Source of the DNA: Amycolatopsis orientalis DSM 43388
Lineage (GTDB): Bacteria > Actinomycetota > Actinomycetes > Mycobacteriales > Pseudonocardiaceae
Reading direction: 5' to 3'
Length of the DNA: 40,547 nt
NCBI RefSeq assembly: GCF_000411975.1
Contig: NZ_ASXG01000035.1
Location: forward strand, 1 to 40,547
The notes under the pieces are model-generated. The model had not been told where the DNA came from, made no database searches, and worked only from the letters and a program-made list of their open reading frames with translations. Below are positions 15,623 through 24,297 of this stretch, one piece after another. Position numbers and translations under genes: made by a program. Every line of letters starts with the position of its first letter. The stretch's first letter is position 1.

Positions 15623-16563
15623 CCGGTCCCGGCTGGCGCGAGCCGACCCTCGCCACGCTCACCGACCGCCGCTTCTCCGCCGAAGGCTGGATCTACGAGC
15701 GCAAGCTCGACGGCGTGCGCGCGATCTGCGTACGCGACGGCGGCGCGGCCACGTTGTACTCGCGCAACCACAAGGTGATGGACAGCGCGTATCCGGAGAT
15801 CGTGGAAGCCCTTGCCGGGCAAGGCGGACCACGGTTCGTCGCGGACGGGGAGATCGTGGCGTTCGACGGCGACCAGACCAGTTTCGCCGCGCTCCAGCCA
15901 CGTATCCACCTCACCGATCCGGAGCGCGCCCGGGCGACCGGCGTGCGCGTGTACTACTACCTCTTCGACCTGCTGTACTACGACGAGCAGGACACCACGG
16001 CGCTTCCGCTGCGCGAGCGCAAGGCCATCCTGCGCGACGCATTCGCCTTCGAAGACCCGCTCCGCCTGTCGGCACACCGCAATACCGAGGGGAAGAAGTT
16101 CTTCGAGGAGGCGTGCCGGCGCGGCTGGGAGGGCGTGATCGCGAAACGCGCGGACGCGCCGTACCGCCACGGCCGCTCGCCGGACTGGCTGAAGTTCAAG
16201 TGCCAGCAGGGGCAGGAAATGGTGATCGGCGGATTCACCGCGCCGCGGGGCAGCCGCGTCGGTTTCGGCGCGTTGCTGCTGGGCTACCACGAAAAGGGGA
16301 GGCTGCGGTACGCGGGCAAGGTCGGCACCGGCTTCGACCGCAAGGTGCTGACCTCGCTGCACGCCGAGCTGACCCGGCGGGAAACCGACCGCTCGCCGTT
16401 CGCCGATCCGGTGCGCGAGCCGGGTGCGCGCTGGGTGCGGCCCGAGCTGGTCGCCCAGATCGGCTTCTCCGAGTGGACCCGCGACGGCCGGTTGCGCCAT
16501 CCCCGGTTCACCGGCCTGCGCGAGGACAAGCCGCCCTCCGACGTGATCCGGGAGCGCCCGTGA
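15619..16563 (+). CDS. ligD: LigD-type ATP-dependent DNA ligase (stand-alone LIG domain)
   Basis: This 314-residue protein has the nucleotidyltransferase motif KLDGVR (29-34, Lys29 takes the AMP), DGEIVAFD (76-83), EGVIAKR (171-177) and LKFK (191-194), then an OB-fold domain ending with the ligase signature [19 protein letters not shown]. It seals double-strand breaks in end joining, acting with the PE and POL proteins encoded on either side. The ATG overlaps the PE stop by four bases, and its own stop overlaps the polymerase start, so the three should be made in equal amounts. All catalytic motifs are intact. Confidence 0.93.
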   Translation: MTGPGWREPTLATLTDRRFSAEGWIYERKLDGVRAICVRDGGAATLYSRNHKVMDSAYPEIVEALAGQGGPRFVADGEIVAFDGDQTSFAALQPRIHLTDPERARATGVRVYYYLFDLLYYDEQDTTALPLRERKAILRDAFAFEDPLRLSAHRNTEGKKFFEEACRRGWEGVIAKRADAPYRHGRSPDWLKFKCQQGQEMVIGGFTAPRGSRVGFGALLLGYHEKGRLRYAGKVGTGFDRKVLTSLHAELTRRETDRSPFADPVREPGARWVRPELVAQIGFSEWTRDGRLRHPRFTGLREDKPPSDVIRERP

Positions 16564-17423
16564 AGATTTCCCATCCGGACAAGGTTTTCTACCCCGGCGA
16601 CGGGCTCACCAAGGGCGACGTCGTCGAGCATTACCGCACGGTCGCGTCCGTGATGCTGCCGCACCTGCGCGGCCGTCCGCTCACGCTGCGGCGGTATCCG
16701 GACGGGATCGAATCCGAGGGCTGGTTCCAGAAGCATCCGGGCGAGCATTTCCCGTCGTGGCTGCGCACCGAGCGCGTGCCGCGGCGGGGCGGCGGCACCG
16801 ACGAGTACGTCGTGTGCGACGACGAGGATTCCTTGCTGTACCTGGCCGACCAGGGCACCGTGGAGTTCCACGTCTGGCTGTCCACTGTGGACGCCCCGGA
16901 GAAACCGGACCTGCTGGTGCTCGACCTGGACCCGCCGGACGGCACCGACGTCGCGGATCTGCGCGCCGCGGCCCGCCGCATCCGCGACCAGTACGCCGAC
17001 GTCGGCCTCGCCGCGTATCTGCAGGCCACCGGCGGGCGCGGCTTCCACGTCGCGGCGCCCCTCGACGCCACGGCCGCCACGGACGTGGTCCTGGAACTCT
17101 CGCGAGCCTTGGCGGACCGGGTCGCGTCCGCCGACCCGGACCACTTGACCACCGCCCAGCGCAAGGACCGGCGCGGCGACCGCGTGTTTGTCGACGCGAA
17201 CCGCAACGGCTACGCCCAGACGTTCGTGGCCCCGTACTCCCTGCGCGCCCGCCCCGGCGCGGCTTCGGCGACGCCGCTGGACTGGTCGGAACTGGGCAAA
17301 GCGGAGCCGAACGGCTGGGGCGTGGAGAAGCTGCATCGGCGGTTGGCGCGCAAGGACGATCCGTGGCGCGAGATGGCAAAGGAGGCTGGGTCGGCGGAGA
17401 AGGCGTTGGAGCGGCTCGGCTGA
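16560..17423 (+). CDS. ligD: LigD-type primase-polymerase (stand-alone POL domain)
   Basis: This 287-residue archaeo-eukaryotic-primase-type polymerase of the LigD family contains HPDKVFYP (5-12), HVWLS (104-108), the metal-binding LDLDPPDG with Asp122 and Asp124, TGGRGFHV (157-164) and VFVDANRN with Asp212. It fills gaps with ribo- or deoxynucleotides during end joining. The GTG start overlaps the ligase stop (GTGA); an upstream open frame covering the ligase gene is not used. The last 45 codons are repeated in degraded form 33 bases downstream (17456-17576). Confidence 0.92.
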   Translation: MKISHPDKVFYPGDGLTKGDVVEHYRTVASVMLPHLRGRPLTLRRYPDGIESEGWFQKHPGEHFPSWLRTERVPRRGGGTDEYVVCDDEDSLLYLADQGTVEFHVWLSTVDAPEKPDLLVLDLDPPDGTDVADLRAAARRIRDQYADVGLAAYLQATGGRGFHVAAPLDATAATDVVLELSRALADRVASADPDHLTTAQRKDRRGDRVFVDANRNGYAQTFVAPYSLRARPGAASATPLDWSELGKAEPNGWGVEKLHRRLARKDDPWREMAKEAGSAEKALERLG

Positions 17424-17455
17424 GGCGGGGTGTGCTGCGCTTCCGGCGAGGCCGT

Positions 17456-17576
17456 TGGATTGGCTGAGCCGAACGGGTGGGACACGGAGAAACTGCACCC
17501 GCGGTTGGCGCGCAAGCACGTGGCGCGGGCGAAGGAGGCTGGGTCGGCGGAGAAGCCGTGGAGCGCATTAGGTGAG
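17456..17576 (+). pseudogene. Degenerate tandem duplicate of the LigD polymerase 3' end
   Basis: The sequence reads AEPNGWDTEKLHPRLARKHV, then AKEAGSAEK. The genuine gene end reads [20 protein letters not shown] (with PWREM) then [10 protein letters not shown] 24-base identical block occurs at 17379-17402 and 17532-17555. The copy has lost about nine bases, has no start and no upstream polymerase sequence, and reads into the terminator hairpin. It is a relic of a short tandem duplication, not a gene. Confidence 0.75.
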
Positions 17577-17614
17577 GCGCGCCGGAGGGTGCGCACTGCC
17601 CCTCCGGCGCGCCT
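17575..17614. terminator. Strong bidirectional hairpin between ligD operon and protease gene
   Basis: A perfect 15-base inverted repeat, AGGCGCGCCGGAGGG and its complement, with a 10-base loop (17590-17599), sits between convergent genes. It has no long T-run, as is usual in actinomycetes. Confidence 0.8.
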
Positions 17615-17623
17615 TACCGCCGT

Positions 17624-18367
17624 TCAGACCCCGGAGACCTGCTGAATCCAGTCCCGCCCGGCGGCGACGCTGCCGTAGGTCGTGACGCTGGACCGGTCGC
17701 TCGTCGAGCACACGCCGACCTGGACGCCGTCGTCGACCATCGGGCCGCCCGAGTCGCCGCCGGCCACCGCGCCGTTCGGGGTGCTCGCCGTGATCGCGGG
17801 GCCGCCGGCGTTGTCGCTGTCCTGGGTGTTCGTGATGGTGACCTCGGCCTTCTTCAGCACGCTCGACTGGTGGTGGCCCTCGTCGGTGCTCTGCGTCGCG
17901 CCCCAGCCGTACACGGTGGCGCTGTCGCCCTCTTGCGCGTCGTTGGAACTGCTGGCGAGGCGGGCGAACGTGCTGCCGCCGTCGGTGTTCAGCTTGATCA
18001 GCGCGAGGTCGCCGCCGGAGTACACGTAGGTGGACGCGGCCTTGGCGTGCACGCCGCCGCTGGCGCTGTTGGAGCCGATGTACAGGTCGATGTCGGTGAG
18101 GCGCTGCCCGTTGTTGTCGTACATGCAGTGCTTCGCGGTGAGGACCCAGCGGCTGCCGATCAGCGTGCTGGTGCAGAAGAACGTGTAACCGTTGGCGTGG
18201 CCGTTGAACCGCGTGATGTATCCGGGGTTCTGCGCGGTGCTGCCGCCGATGATCGACGGCTGGGCGCCGGGCGCTGCGGGGCTCGCGGACGCGGGGGTCA
18301 CGGCGAACGCGCCGAGCGCCGCGCAGGAACCGGTCAGCACGGCGAGGGCCCGGGTGAGTGCGCGCAT
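17624..18367 (-). CDS. Secreted trypsin-like serine protease (S1 family)
   Basis: This 247-residue preproprotein has a Sec signal peptide (1 to about 29, ending PASA-SP), a very short propeptide and a mature start near IIGGS (39-43). The catalytic triad is His80 (LTAKHC), Asp120 (DLALIKL) and Ser206 (GGDSGGP). Cys65-Cys81 form the usual disulphide. Cys220 is present, but its normal partner just before GGDSGGP is missing (NGAVAGGDS), leaving an apparently unpaired cysteine. The specificity pocket residue is not obvious, so trypsin-like cleavage is uncertain. The ATG at 18367 follows GGAG. It is divergent from an HTH regulator and ends at a strong hairpin. Confidence 0.9.
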   Translation of the reverse strand: MRALTRALAVLTGSCAALGAFAVTPASASPAAPGAQPSIIGGSTAQNPGYITRFNGHANGYTFFCTSTLIGSRWVLTAKHCMYDNNGQRLTDIDLYIGSNSASGGVHAKAASTYVYSGGDLALIKLNTDGGSTFARLASSSNDAQEGDSATVYGWGATQSTDEGHHQSSVLKKAEVTITNTQDSDNAGGPAITASTPNGAVAGGDSGGPMVDDGVQVGVCSTSDRSSVTTYGSVAAGRDWIQQVSGV

Positions 18368-18399
18368 GTCGCTCCTTGGGGAAGGCGTTTCCGATGGGG

Positions 18400-18413
18400 A
18401 CGTTTCCGAACGT
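18400..18413. promoter_or_regulatory. Palindrome and direct repeat upstream of the protease
   Basis: ACGTTTCCGAACGT is a 5-base-arm palindrome, and CGTTTCCGA occurs twice (18386-18394 and 18401-18409) with 15-base periodicity, just upstream of the protease start. This could be an operator for the adjacent HTH regulator; there is no direct evidence. Confidence 0.3.
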
Positions 18414-18554
18414 AAGCAGCGCGGCCGGGCGGCGGAATCCGCCGAACCGCCCGTAGCGGGCAAGCGGCGGCGACGCGACTTTCGGCGGGTTGCCAACCGG
18501 TGAACGGATGCCGAGAATCCGAGCGGAGCGGTCCGTTTTTCCAGGAGAGGCGAA

Positions 18555-19469
18555 ATGCGGTTGTTCGCCCCGGCTGCGAGCCGGGAGCGGCTGGCCCACG
18601 CGCTGGCCGAGGGGCCCTTCGAGCGCGCCCTGACGCTGGCGATCGAGCGCAGCGGCCTCGGCCTGGCCCGGCTGCGCGAACGGCTCGCGGCGTCCGGAGC
18701 CCCGGTCAGCACGACCACGCTCAGCTCGTGGCGCACCGGACGCAGCCGTCCGGAACGACCGGAATCGTTGCGGGCACTGGCTTTGCTGGAGCCGGTGCTG
18801 GACGTGCCGCCGGGTGCGCTGCGCGCGCTGCTGGACCGGCCGCGCACCGGCGCTCCGGTCCCGCGTGCGGCGCGGTGGGACCGGTTGTGGGAGAACCGCA
18901 GCCTGCTTCCGATGGTGCTGAACTCGTTCGAGGACTCTTCGCCCGAATCGGTCAGCGTGCACGAGACGCTGCACGTCGACGCCGCGGGACGGATGCGCAG
19001 CCTGCACGTGCGGGAAGTGCTGCGAGCGCTGGAGGAACCGGCGTTCGTGCGGATCGTGGCGCTGCGCGGGTTCACCCCCGGACGGTCGCCGGAGCTGGTG
19101 TCGGCGCGGTATTGCCGCCCCGGTTGCGTGCGGGCGGCGCCGGAGCAGGCGTTCTCGGTGACCGAGCTGGTGCTGGACCATCCGCTGGCCCCGGGCGAGA
19201 CGGGAATCGTCGAGTACCGGTTCGCGTTCCGGGACGAGGAGCCGGATTCGCGCTACGACCGGCGGTTCCGGCTGCCGATCGCGGAACACCTGCTGGAAGT
19301 GCATTTCGATCCGGCGGCGCTGCCCGCGGAATGCGTCGCGTACCGGCAGGATTCGCCGGCCGGGCCGGAGCTGGAGACCGCCGAGGCGCGGGTGCGGCCC
19401 GGCGTGCCGGCCCACGTGATCCGGACCGGGCAGGGGCCGGGAATTCACGGGATGCGGTGGCGGTGGTGA
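18555..19469 (+). CDS. HTH-domain regulator-like protein of unknown family
   Basis: This 304-residue protein has an N-terminal Cro/XRE-like segment (about 20-90) containing LARLRERLAASGAPVSTTTLSSWRTG, where TTTLSSWRTG looks like the recognition helix. A mixed alpha/beta C-terminal region follows (about 105-300), including ETLHVDAAGRMRSLHVREVLRAL, with no recognised domain. The family is widespread in actinomycetes and uncharacterised. The ATG at 18555 follows AGGAGAG. The gene is divergent from the protease, with short repeats between them, so it may control the protease; that is inference. Confidence 0.7.
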   Translation: MRLFAPAASRERLAHALAEGPFERALTLAIERSGLGLARLRERLAASGAPVSTTTLSSWRTGRSRPERPESLRALALLEPVLDVPPGALRALLDRPRTGAPVPRAARWDRLWENRSLLPMVLNSFEDSSPESVSVHETLHVDAAGRMRSLHVREVLRALEEPAFVRIVALRGFTPGRSPELVSARYCRPGCVRAAPEQAFSVTELVLDHPLAPGETGIVEYRFAFRDEEPDSRYDRRFRLPIAEHLLEVHFDPAALPAECVAYRQDSPAGPELETAEARVRPGVPAHVIRTGQGPGIHGMRWRW

Positions 19470-19637
19470 TTCGCCGCCTCCATTGCGGACTCCGTTGGTC
19501 CTTTGTGGATGGCCGCGGATTTCCCTTTGGGCGCGGCGCTTCGCACCCGCGCGGCTACTGAGGGTTCGGCATCTGCGCTGACTGGCGGGCAGTGCTGCGC
19601 TGTTCGGCCCAATTTCGGTTTTCCTGACGAGTAGCCA

Positions 19638-19662
19638 GTTTTGGCCGGGGCGGTCCGGGTAG
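19638..19662 (+). promoter_or_regulatory. SigB/SigF-type promoter for the gas-vesicle cluster
   Basis: GTTT (19638-19641), 15 bases, GGGTAG (19657-19662) lies 59 bases before gvpO. The pattern is the same as the Clp and molybdenum-hydroxylase promoters. The 252-base gap from 19470 holds nothing else I can identify. Confidence 0.65.
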
Positions 19663-19721
19663 CCGACTTCACATGTTTCATCGGCCTGACGAAAGCGGAC
19701 GCGACGACGGCCGGAGGCGCG

Positions 19722-19988
19722 ATGGCTGAGGAGAGCCGGTCGCCCGCCGGGCTCATGCGCGACGCCCGTGCGGTGTTCGAGGAACTGACCGGAAAGGACA
19801 TCGAATCCGTCTCGGCGTTCACGAAGGACGGTGACGGATGGCAATTGCTGGTGGAAGTGCTTGAGCTGGAAAAGGTTCCGGACACCACCAGCCTGATGGC
19901 CACGTATCGCGTGCGGGTCGACGGGCAGGGCGGCTTCCTCGGCTACGAGCAGGTGCGGAGGTACGCGCGCGGCCAGATCGACGCGTGA
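19722..19988 (+). CDS. gvpO: Gas vesicle protein GvpO
   Basis: This 88-residue acidic protein contains [46 protein letters not shown], the conserved GvpO core, in which the [11 protein letters not shown] and YRV strands are diagnostic. GvpO is a small accessory protein required for vesicle formation in haloarchaea and is regularly the first gene of actinobacterial gvp clusters. The ATG at 19722 follows GGAGG; the frame is open further upstream but without a good start. It is followed after 19 bases by gvpA. Confidence 0.88.
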   Translation: MAEESRSPAGLMRDARAVFEELTGKDIESVSAFTKDGDGWQLLVEVLELEKVPDTTSLMATYRVRVDGQGGFLGYEQVRRYARGQIDA

Positions 19989-20007
19989 GGAAAGGGAAGG
20001 CGATTTC

Positions 20008-20445
20008 ATGACCATGGCGACTGGACGTTCCGGCTCGAACAGCCCGGCGCAACGCGGGCCGGGCAGCGGGAACCTGTACGACATCCTCGAACTGATCCTG
20101 GACAAGGGTCTGGTGATCGACGCGTTCGTGCGGGTTTCGCTGGTGGGCATCGAACTGCTCACTGTGGACGCCCGGATCGTGGTGGCCAGTGTGGACACTT
20201 ACCTGCGGTTCGCCGAAGCGTGCAACCGCCTGGACCTCACTCGCGCGTCGAGCGGCACGACGCTGCCCGATCTGCTGGGCGACGTGTCCGAGAAAGGCGC
20301 GAAAGGAAAGTCCAAAGGCGCGCTGACCGGAGCGGTCGAGACGTTCGCCGAGCAGTTCCAGAAGTCCAGCGACAAGGACAACCAGGAGGCTGAGGAACGT
20401 CCCCGCAGCCGCAGCCGGCGCAGCACCGCGAGGTCGAGCGAATGA
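20008..20445 (+). CDS. gvpA: Gas vesicle structural protein GvpA
   Basis: This 145-residue protein has the GvpA core at residues 22-71 ([20 protein letters not shown] and [23 protein letters not shown]), the helix-beta-beta-helix unit that builds the vesicle wall. The actinobacterial form differs from cyanobacterial GvpA by a long charged Lys/Arg/Glu-rich tail (about 90-145). In this cluster GvpA, GvpJ and GvpS share the core fold; this is the one next to gvpO and should be the main shell protein. Its stop overlaps gvpF by ATGA. Confidence 0.9.
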   Translation: MTMATGRSGSNSPAQRGPGSGNLYDILELILDKGLVIDAFVRVSLVGIELLTVDARIVVASVDTYLRFAEACNRLDLTRASSGTTLPDLLGDVSEKGAKGKSKGALTGAVETFAEQFQKSSDKDNQEAEERPRSRSRRSTARSSE

Positions 20446-21170
20446 GCACCTACCTGTACGGCATCACCTTCGCCGATCATCCCGTCGAGGTGGGCGATCT
20501 GCGTGGCGTCGGACCGTCGCCGTCGCCTGCTCGTGTCGTGCCGGCCGGCGACCAGCTCTGCGCGGTGGTCAGCGACGTCGATGGCGAACTTCGGGCCAAG
20601 CGCCGGGATCTTCTTGCGCACCAAGAGATATTGCAGGCATTGTGCGAGCAGGGACCGACATTGCCGATGCGCTTCGGTGTCGTCGCGGATGACGACACCG
20701 CGGTGAAGGAAGAGATCGCGGCCAAGGCCGACGTGTACGCGGCCGCTCTGCAACGCGTTCGCGGGCACGTCGAGATGAACGTCAAGGTGGCGCACAAGGA
20801 AGACGCCGTGTTGGGGCAGATTCTCGCCGGAGACGACGAAATCCGGAACCTGGCCGCGAGTCTGCGGGAAGACGCCGGTCGCGGGCAACCGGAACAAGTC
20901 CGGTTCGGCGAGCTGGTCGCCGGCCGGCTGGAGGAGCGCGAGGGCGAGGACGCCGACGCGATTCTCGGGTTTCTGCGTCCGCTGGCGTCCGAACATTCTC
21001 CGGGGCCGCGGGTGGACGGATGTTTCTTCAACTGCTCCTTCCTGGTGCCGCGGGAGAAATTGGCGGAATTCCAGGACACGGTGCAGCGGTTGACGGCGCT
21101 TGTCGAGGAGGTGGCGGAGGTCCGCGCACAGGGGCCGTTGCCGCCCTACAGCTTCACCGAGGACCAGTAG
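20442..21170 (+). CDS. gvpF: Gas vesicle protein GvpF
   Basis: This 242-residue GvpL/F-family protein starts [13 protein letters not shown] and has the conserved [25 protein letters not shown] and [12 protein letters not shown] end, with [13 protein letters not shown] in the C-terminal domain. GvpF binds GvpA and is thought to chaperone it during wall assembly. The ATG overlaps the gvpA stop, and its TAG shares a base with the GTG of gvpG. The second family member, GvpL, is encoded at 23361-24107. Confidence 0.92.
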   Translation: MSTYLYGITFADHPVEVGDLRGVGPSPSPARVVPAGDQLCAVVSDVDGELRAKRRDLLAHQEILQALCEQGPTLPMRFGVVADDDTAVKEEIAAKADVYAAALQRVRGHVEMNVKVAHKEDAVLGQILAGDDEIRNLAASLREDAGRGQPEQVRFGELVAGRLEEREGEDADAILGFLRPLASEHSPGPRVDGCFFNCSFLVPREKLAEFQDTVQRLTALVEEVAEVRAQGPLPPYSFTEDQ

Positions 21171-21406
21171 TGGGACTGCTTGGTGAGATTCTCCTGCTGC
21201 CGCTGGCGCCGGTGCGCGGCGTCGCCTGGGTGGCCGAGAAGGTCATCGATGCGGCCGAGCAGGAACGGATCGCGCAGCTGCGGAGGGAACTCGTTGCCCT
21301 GGAACGGGAACTGGTGACCGGCACCGTGAGCGAGGAGGAGTTCGACCGCAGGGAGGACGAAATACTCGATCTGCTCGAAGAAGTCGACCGGGGGGTTGCC
21401 GGATGA
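21170..21406 (+). CDS. gvpG: Gas vesicle protein GvpG
   Basis: This 78-residue protein starts GLLGEILLLPLAPVRGVAWV and continues as a coiled-coil helix with LRRELVALERELVTGTVSEEEF and REDEILDLLEEV, the GvpG pattern. GvpG is a minor assembly factor. The GTG start at 21170 shares one base with the gvpF TAG, and GAGGA sits eight bases before it. A longer frame upstream lies over gvpF and is discounted. Confidence 0.9.
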   Translation: MGLLGEILLLPLAPVRGVAWVAEKVIDAAEQERIAQLRRELVALERELVTGTVSEEEFDRREDEILDLLEEVDRGVAG

Positions 21407-21419
21407 ACGGAGCGAACAG

Positions 21420-21998
21420 ATGACACCGGGAATGAAGATCGCGGCCGCCGTGGTCGGCGGTTACGTGCTCGGGAGACGGAAGAAAGCCAAACTCGCCGTC
21501 ACCATGGGCGCCTGGCTCGTCGGGAAGAAACTGAATCTCGACCCGAAGAAGCTGCTGTCGGACGTCACGCGCGAGCTGGCTTCGTCGCCCGAACTGGCCG
21601 GGGTCCGGGACCAGGTGCGGGACGAGGTGCTGGGGGCGGGCAAGACGCTGGCCGCGGACATCCTGACGCACCAGGCGGGACGGCTGGCCGGTTCGCTGCA
21701 GGAGCGCACCGACAGCCTGCGGGACAAGGCCGCCGGTCTTCCGGCGGCGGTCACCGGCCGGGACGGCGCGGACGATCGGGAACCGGAAGAAGCCGATGAC
21801 GCCGAGGACAGCGGTGCGGAAGAAAACGACACCCCGCCTCGTGCGCGCAAGAAGCCGCGCAGCGCTCCGCAAAGGGAGCGCAAGCCTGCGCGCAAGACGT
21901 CCGGCAGTTCGTCGAGTTCGACGACGCGGAAGCGGGCCTCCTCCGGAGGCCGTGCGCAGAAACGTTCCTCGGGCGCCGCGGGGGTGAACCGTGGCTGA
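21420..21998 (+). CDS. gvpY: Actinobacterial gas-vesicle accessory protein GvpY-like
   Basis: This 192-residue protein has a short N-terminal hydrophobic helix (IAAAVVGGYVLG, about 6-17), a helical middle (about 25-110, LLSDVTRELASSPELAGVRDQVRDEVLGAG) and a long disordered Asp/Glu- then Lys/Arg/Ser-rich tail (about 120-192). The name follows its place between gvpG and gvpZ in the order O-A-F-G-Y-Z-J-L-S-K known from Streptomyces coelicolor. The function is unknown. The hydrophobic helix hints at membrane or vesicle contact, and the basic tail at nucleic acid or the acidic GvpZ tail. The ATG at 21420 follows GGAG. Confidence 0.78.
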   Translation: MTPGMKIAAAVVGGYVLGRRKKAKLAVTMGAWLVGKKLNLDPKKLLSDVTRELASSPELAGVRDQVRDEVLGAGKTLAADILTHQAGRLAGSLQERTDSLRDKAAGLPAAVTGRDGADDREPEEADDAEDSGAEENDTPPRARKKPRSAPQRERKPARKTSGSSSSSTTRKRASSGGRAQKRSSGAAGVNRG

Positions 21999-23010
21999 AT
22001 CCAGTTCTGGCAACGAAGAACTCGGTCCCTTGGCGAAGCTTCGGGAACTGGCCTCGCGCAATCCCGCGACGGAGCAACTGCTGCACGCCGGGGAGGAGTA
22101 CGCGCAGGCGAAGGCCGAACAGGTGATGTCCTCGGCGGGCTCCAAACTGGGGGAGGCGTCCCGGCGGCTGGCCGACGCGGGCGGCAGCGGCTCGTTGAAG
22201 GGATTGTTCAGCGCGGGCGAAAAGATCGCCGAAGGGAAATCGCCGGTCAAGGCGGCGGTCGAGGCCGGCGGAAAAGCGCTCAAGAATTCGGTGTCCGGCC
22301 TGTTCGGCAAACGCGGTTCGGGCGGCAAGAAGATCATCAACATCGTGGAGGACATCGACGTCGGAGTCCCGGTCCGCGAGGCGTACGACCAGTGGACCGA
22401 ATTCCAGAAGTTCAGCACCTTCGCCAAGGGGGTGACGAGCGCGGAGCGGACTGACGAGACCACTTCGCAGTGGCGGTTCAAGATCTTCTGGTCGAACCGG
22501 TCGATGAAGGCCACGATCACCGAACAGATCCCCGACGAGCGGATCGCGTGGACCACGGACGGGGCCAAGGGCACGATCAAAGGCGTGGTGACATTCCACG
22601 AACTCGCCCCGAACCTGACGAAGATCCTGCTGGTCATCGAGTACTACCCGGCCGGGTTGTTCGAGAAGACCGGCAACATCTGGCGGGCGCAGGGCCGCCG
22701 GGCGCGGCTGGACCTGAAGCATTTCCGCCGGTTCGTCACGATGGCCGGAGAGGCTTCCGGGGACGGCTGGCGCGGCGAAATCCGCGACGGCGAGGTCGTG
22801 CGCTCCCCGGAGGAGGTGCGCGAGGACGAAACCGACGACGGACCGGGCGAGGACGAAGACGTCCGCGGCGACGAGTCCGAGGACGAGGAGTTTCCCGAAG
22901 AAGACGAGGACTTCGACGAGGACGAGGACTTCGACGAGGAAGACGACGAGGAAGACGACGAACCCGAGGACGAACGTCCCCGGGGCCGCCGGGCCGCCGC
23001 GGCGCGGTGA
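21991..23010 (+). CDS. gvpZ: Gas-vesicle accessory SRPBCC protein GvpZ-like with acidic tail
   Basis: This 339-residue protein has a helical N-terminus (1-110), a START/SRPBCC-type domain (about 114-255; EDIDVGVPVREAYDQWTEF, WTTDGAKGTIKGVVTFHEL) and a very acidic Asp/Glu tail (about 283-332) ending in RGRRAAAAR. SRPBCC folds form hydrophobic pockets that hold lipids or hydrophobic chains; here it might handle the hydrophobic GvpA, but that is inference. The tail could mimic nucleic acid or hold basic partners such as GvpY. The GTG start overlaps gvpY by eight bases. Confidence 0.8.
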   Translation: MAESSSGNEELGPLAKLRELASRNPATEQLLHAGEEYAQAKAEQVMSSAGSKLGEASRRLADAGGSGSLKGLFSAGEKIAEGKSPVKAAVEAGGKALKNSVSGLFGKRGSGGKKIINIVEDIDVGVPVREAYDQWTEFQKFSTFAKGVTSAERTDETTSQWRFKIFWSNRSMKATITEQIPDERIAWTTDGAKGTIKGVVTFHELAPNLTKILLVIEYYPAGLFEKTGNIWRAQGRRARLDLKHFRRFVTMAGEASGDGWRGEIRDGEVVRSPEEVREDETDDGPGEDEDVRGDESEDEEFPEEDEDFDEDEDFDEEDDEEDDEPEDERPRGRRAAAAR

Positions 23011-23025
23011 CGAGGAGGCAAGCAG

Positions 23026-23364
23026 ATGAGCGAGTCCAGCCTGACCGCCGGGAGACCGGGCGGGGTGTCCCGCGCGGCCGGTTCCGGCGGGGGCGCGAAC
23101 CTCGCCGACATCCTGGAACGGGTGCTGGACAAGGGCATCGTGATCGCCGGGGACATCCAGGTCAACCTGCTCGACATCGAGCTGCTGACCATCAAGGTCC
23201 GGTTGCTGGTCGCGTCGGTCGAGCGCGCCAAGGAAATGGGCATCGACTGGTGGGAGCACGATCCGTCCCTGTCGTCGGGCTCGCGGCGGAAAGGACTGCT
23301 GGAGGAGAACGAAAGACTGCGCGCGCAACTCGAACTCGCGCGGGGAGAGCGAGCGGAACAGTGA
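23026..23364 (+). CDS. gvpJ: Gas vesicle protein GvpJ
   Basis: This 112-residue GvpA-family protein has the core at about 24-76: LADILERVLDKGIVIAGDIQ, NLLDIELLTIKVRLLVASVE and MGIDWW. The WW after the core is typical of GvpJ/GvpM-type minor shell or nucleator proteins, in contrast to GvpA. A C-terminal coiled helix (ENERLRAQLELARGERAEQ) follows. The ATG lies 15 bases after gvpZ, and its stop overlaps gvpL by four bases. Confidence 0.9.
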   Translation: MSESSLTAGRPGGVSRAAGSGGGANLADILERVLDKGIVIAGDIQVNLLDIELLTIKVRLLVASVERAKEMGIDWWEHDPSLSSGSRRKGLLEENERLRAQLELARGERAEQ

Positions 23365-24107
23365 GCTGGTATTGCTACGGGGTCACCGAATTCGCCGCGG
23401 AGAACCCGGTGGAAGGCCTCGCCGGGCTGCGCGGCTCTCCCGTCTCCGCCGTTTCCGGGGCCGGGCTGACCGCATTGGCCAGCCCGGTACCGGACGCGGA
23501 GTTCACCGAGGCCAGCCTCGAGGAGAACCTGGAAAACCTTGCCTGGCTGGAAGAAATCGCCCGGGTGCACAACACCGTGGTGGCCGAGGCGAGCCGGCGG
23601 ACCGGAGTGCTGCCGCTGCGGATGGCGACGATCTACCGCGACGAACAGCGAGTGCGAGAAATGCTCGCCGAACATTCCGCGCAGTTTTCCGAGGCGTTGC
23701 AACGGGTCCGGGGTCATGCCGAATGGGGCGTCAAAGTCTTCGCTTCGCTGCGCGATGTCCAACAGACGCCCGCCGAAGCGCCCGCCGACGGCCGTTCCTA
23801 TTTGCGGCAACGACTCCGTCAACGGCAGGCGCGGAACGCTCGCACCAACGAAGCGGCCGAGGTCGCCGAGCGCATTGAACGGGAACTCGCACCGCTGTCC
23901 GCGGACCTCCACCGGCACTGCAACCAGGACCCCGCCCTCACCGGCCGCACCGACACCAACATCCTCAACCTGGCCTGCCTGGTGCCCGATACCGGTCGTG
24001 AGCTGTTCCTGGCACGGCTCGCCGAACTGCGGCGAGCGGACGCGGCCGGAATCGAGGTCGAGGTCACCGGCCCGTGGGCCCCGTACTCCTTCGCGGGAAT
24101 CCCGTGA
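23361..24107 (+). CDS. gvpL: Gas vesicle protein GvpL
   Basis: This 248-residue GvpL/F-family protein has SWYCYGVTEF at its start, VLPLRMATIYRDE in the middle, QRVRGHAEWGVKVF and a GPWAPYSFAGIP end. It is homologous to GvpF in this cluster, including the shared pattern QRVRGH and PYSF. GvpL is proposed to link minor Gvp proteins during nucleation. The GTG start overlaps the gvpJ stop (GTGA). Confidence 0.92.
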   Translation: MSWYCYGVTEFAAENPVEGLAGLRGSPVSAVSGAGLTALASPVPDAEFTEASLEENLENLAWLEEIARVHNTVVAEASRRTGVLPLRMATIYRDEQRVREMLAEHSAQFSEALQRVRGHAEWGVKVFASLRDVQQTPAEAPADGRSYLRQRLRQRQARNARTNEAAEVAERIERELAPLSADLHRHCNQDPALTGRTDTNILNLACLVPDTGRELFLARLAELRRADAAGIEVEVTGPWAPYSFAGIP

Positions 24108-24286
24108 CGGCCGCCGCGGAGGCAACCGAGCGGCTCGTCTTGGTCGACCTGCTGGACCGCCTCCTCGCCGGCGGCGTGGTGCTGACCGGCGACCTGGTGC
24201 TGTCGGTCGCCGAGGTCGACCTGGTGCGCATTTCCTTGCGCGCCCTGATCACCGCGGTCCGCGAAGACCGGTCGGCACCGTGGTGA
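24104..24286 (+). CDS. gvpS: Gas vesicle protein GvpS (short GvpA-family member)
   Basis: This 60-residue protein is reduced to the GvpA-like core: LVLVDLLDRLLAGGVVLTGD, LVLSVAEVDLVRISLRALIT. It resembles GvpJ more than GvpA. The GTG start at 24104 overlaps the gvpL TGA; a longer frame from 24074 would overlap gvpL coding sequence. In actinomycetes it regularly sits between gvpL and gvpK. Confidence 0.85.
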   Translation: MTAAAEATERLVLVDLLDRLLAGGVVLTGDLVLSVAEVDLVRISLRALITAVREDRSAPW

Positions 24287-24297
24287 AAGGAGCGACG

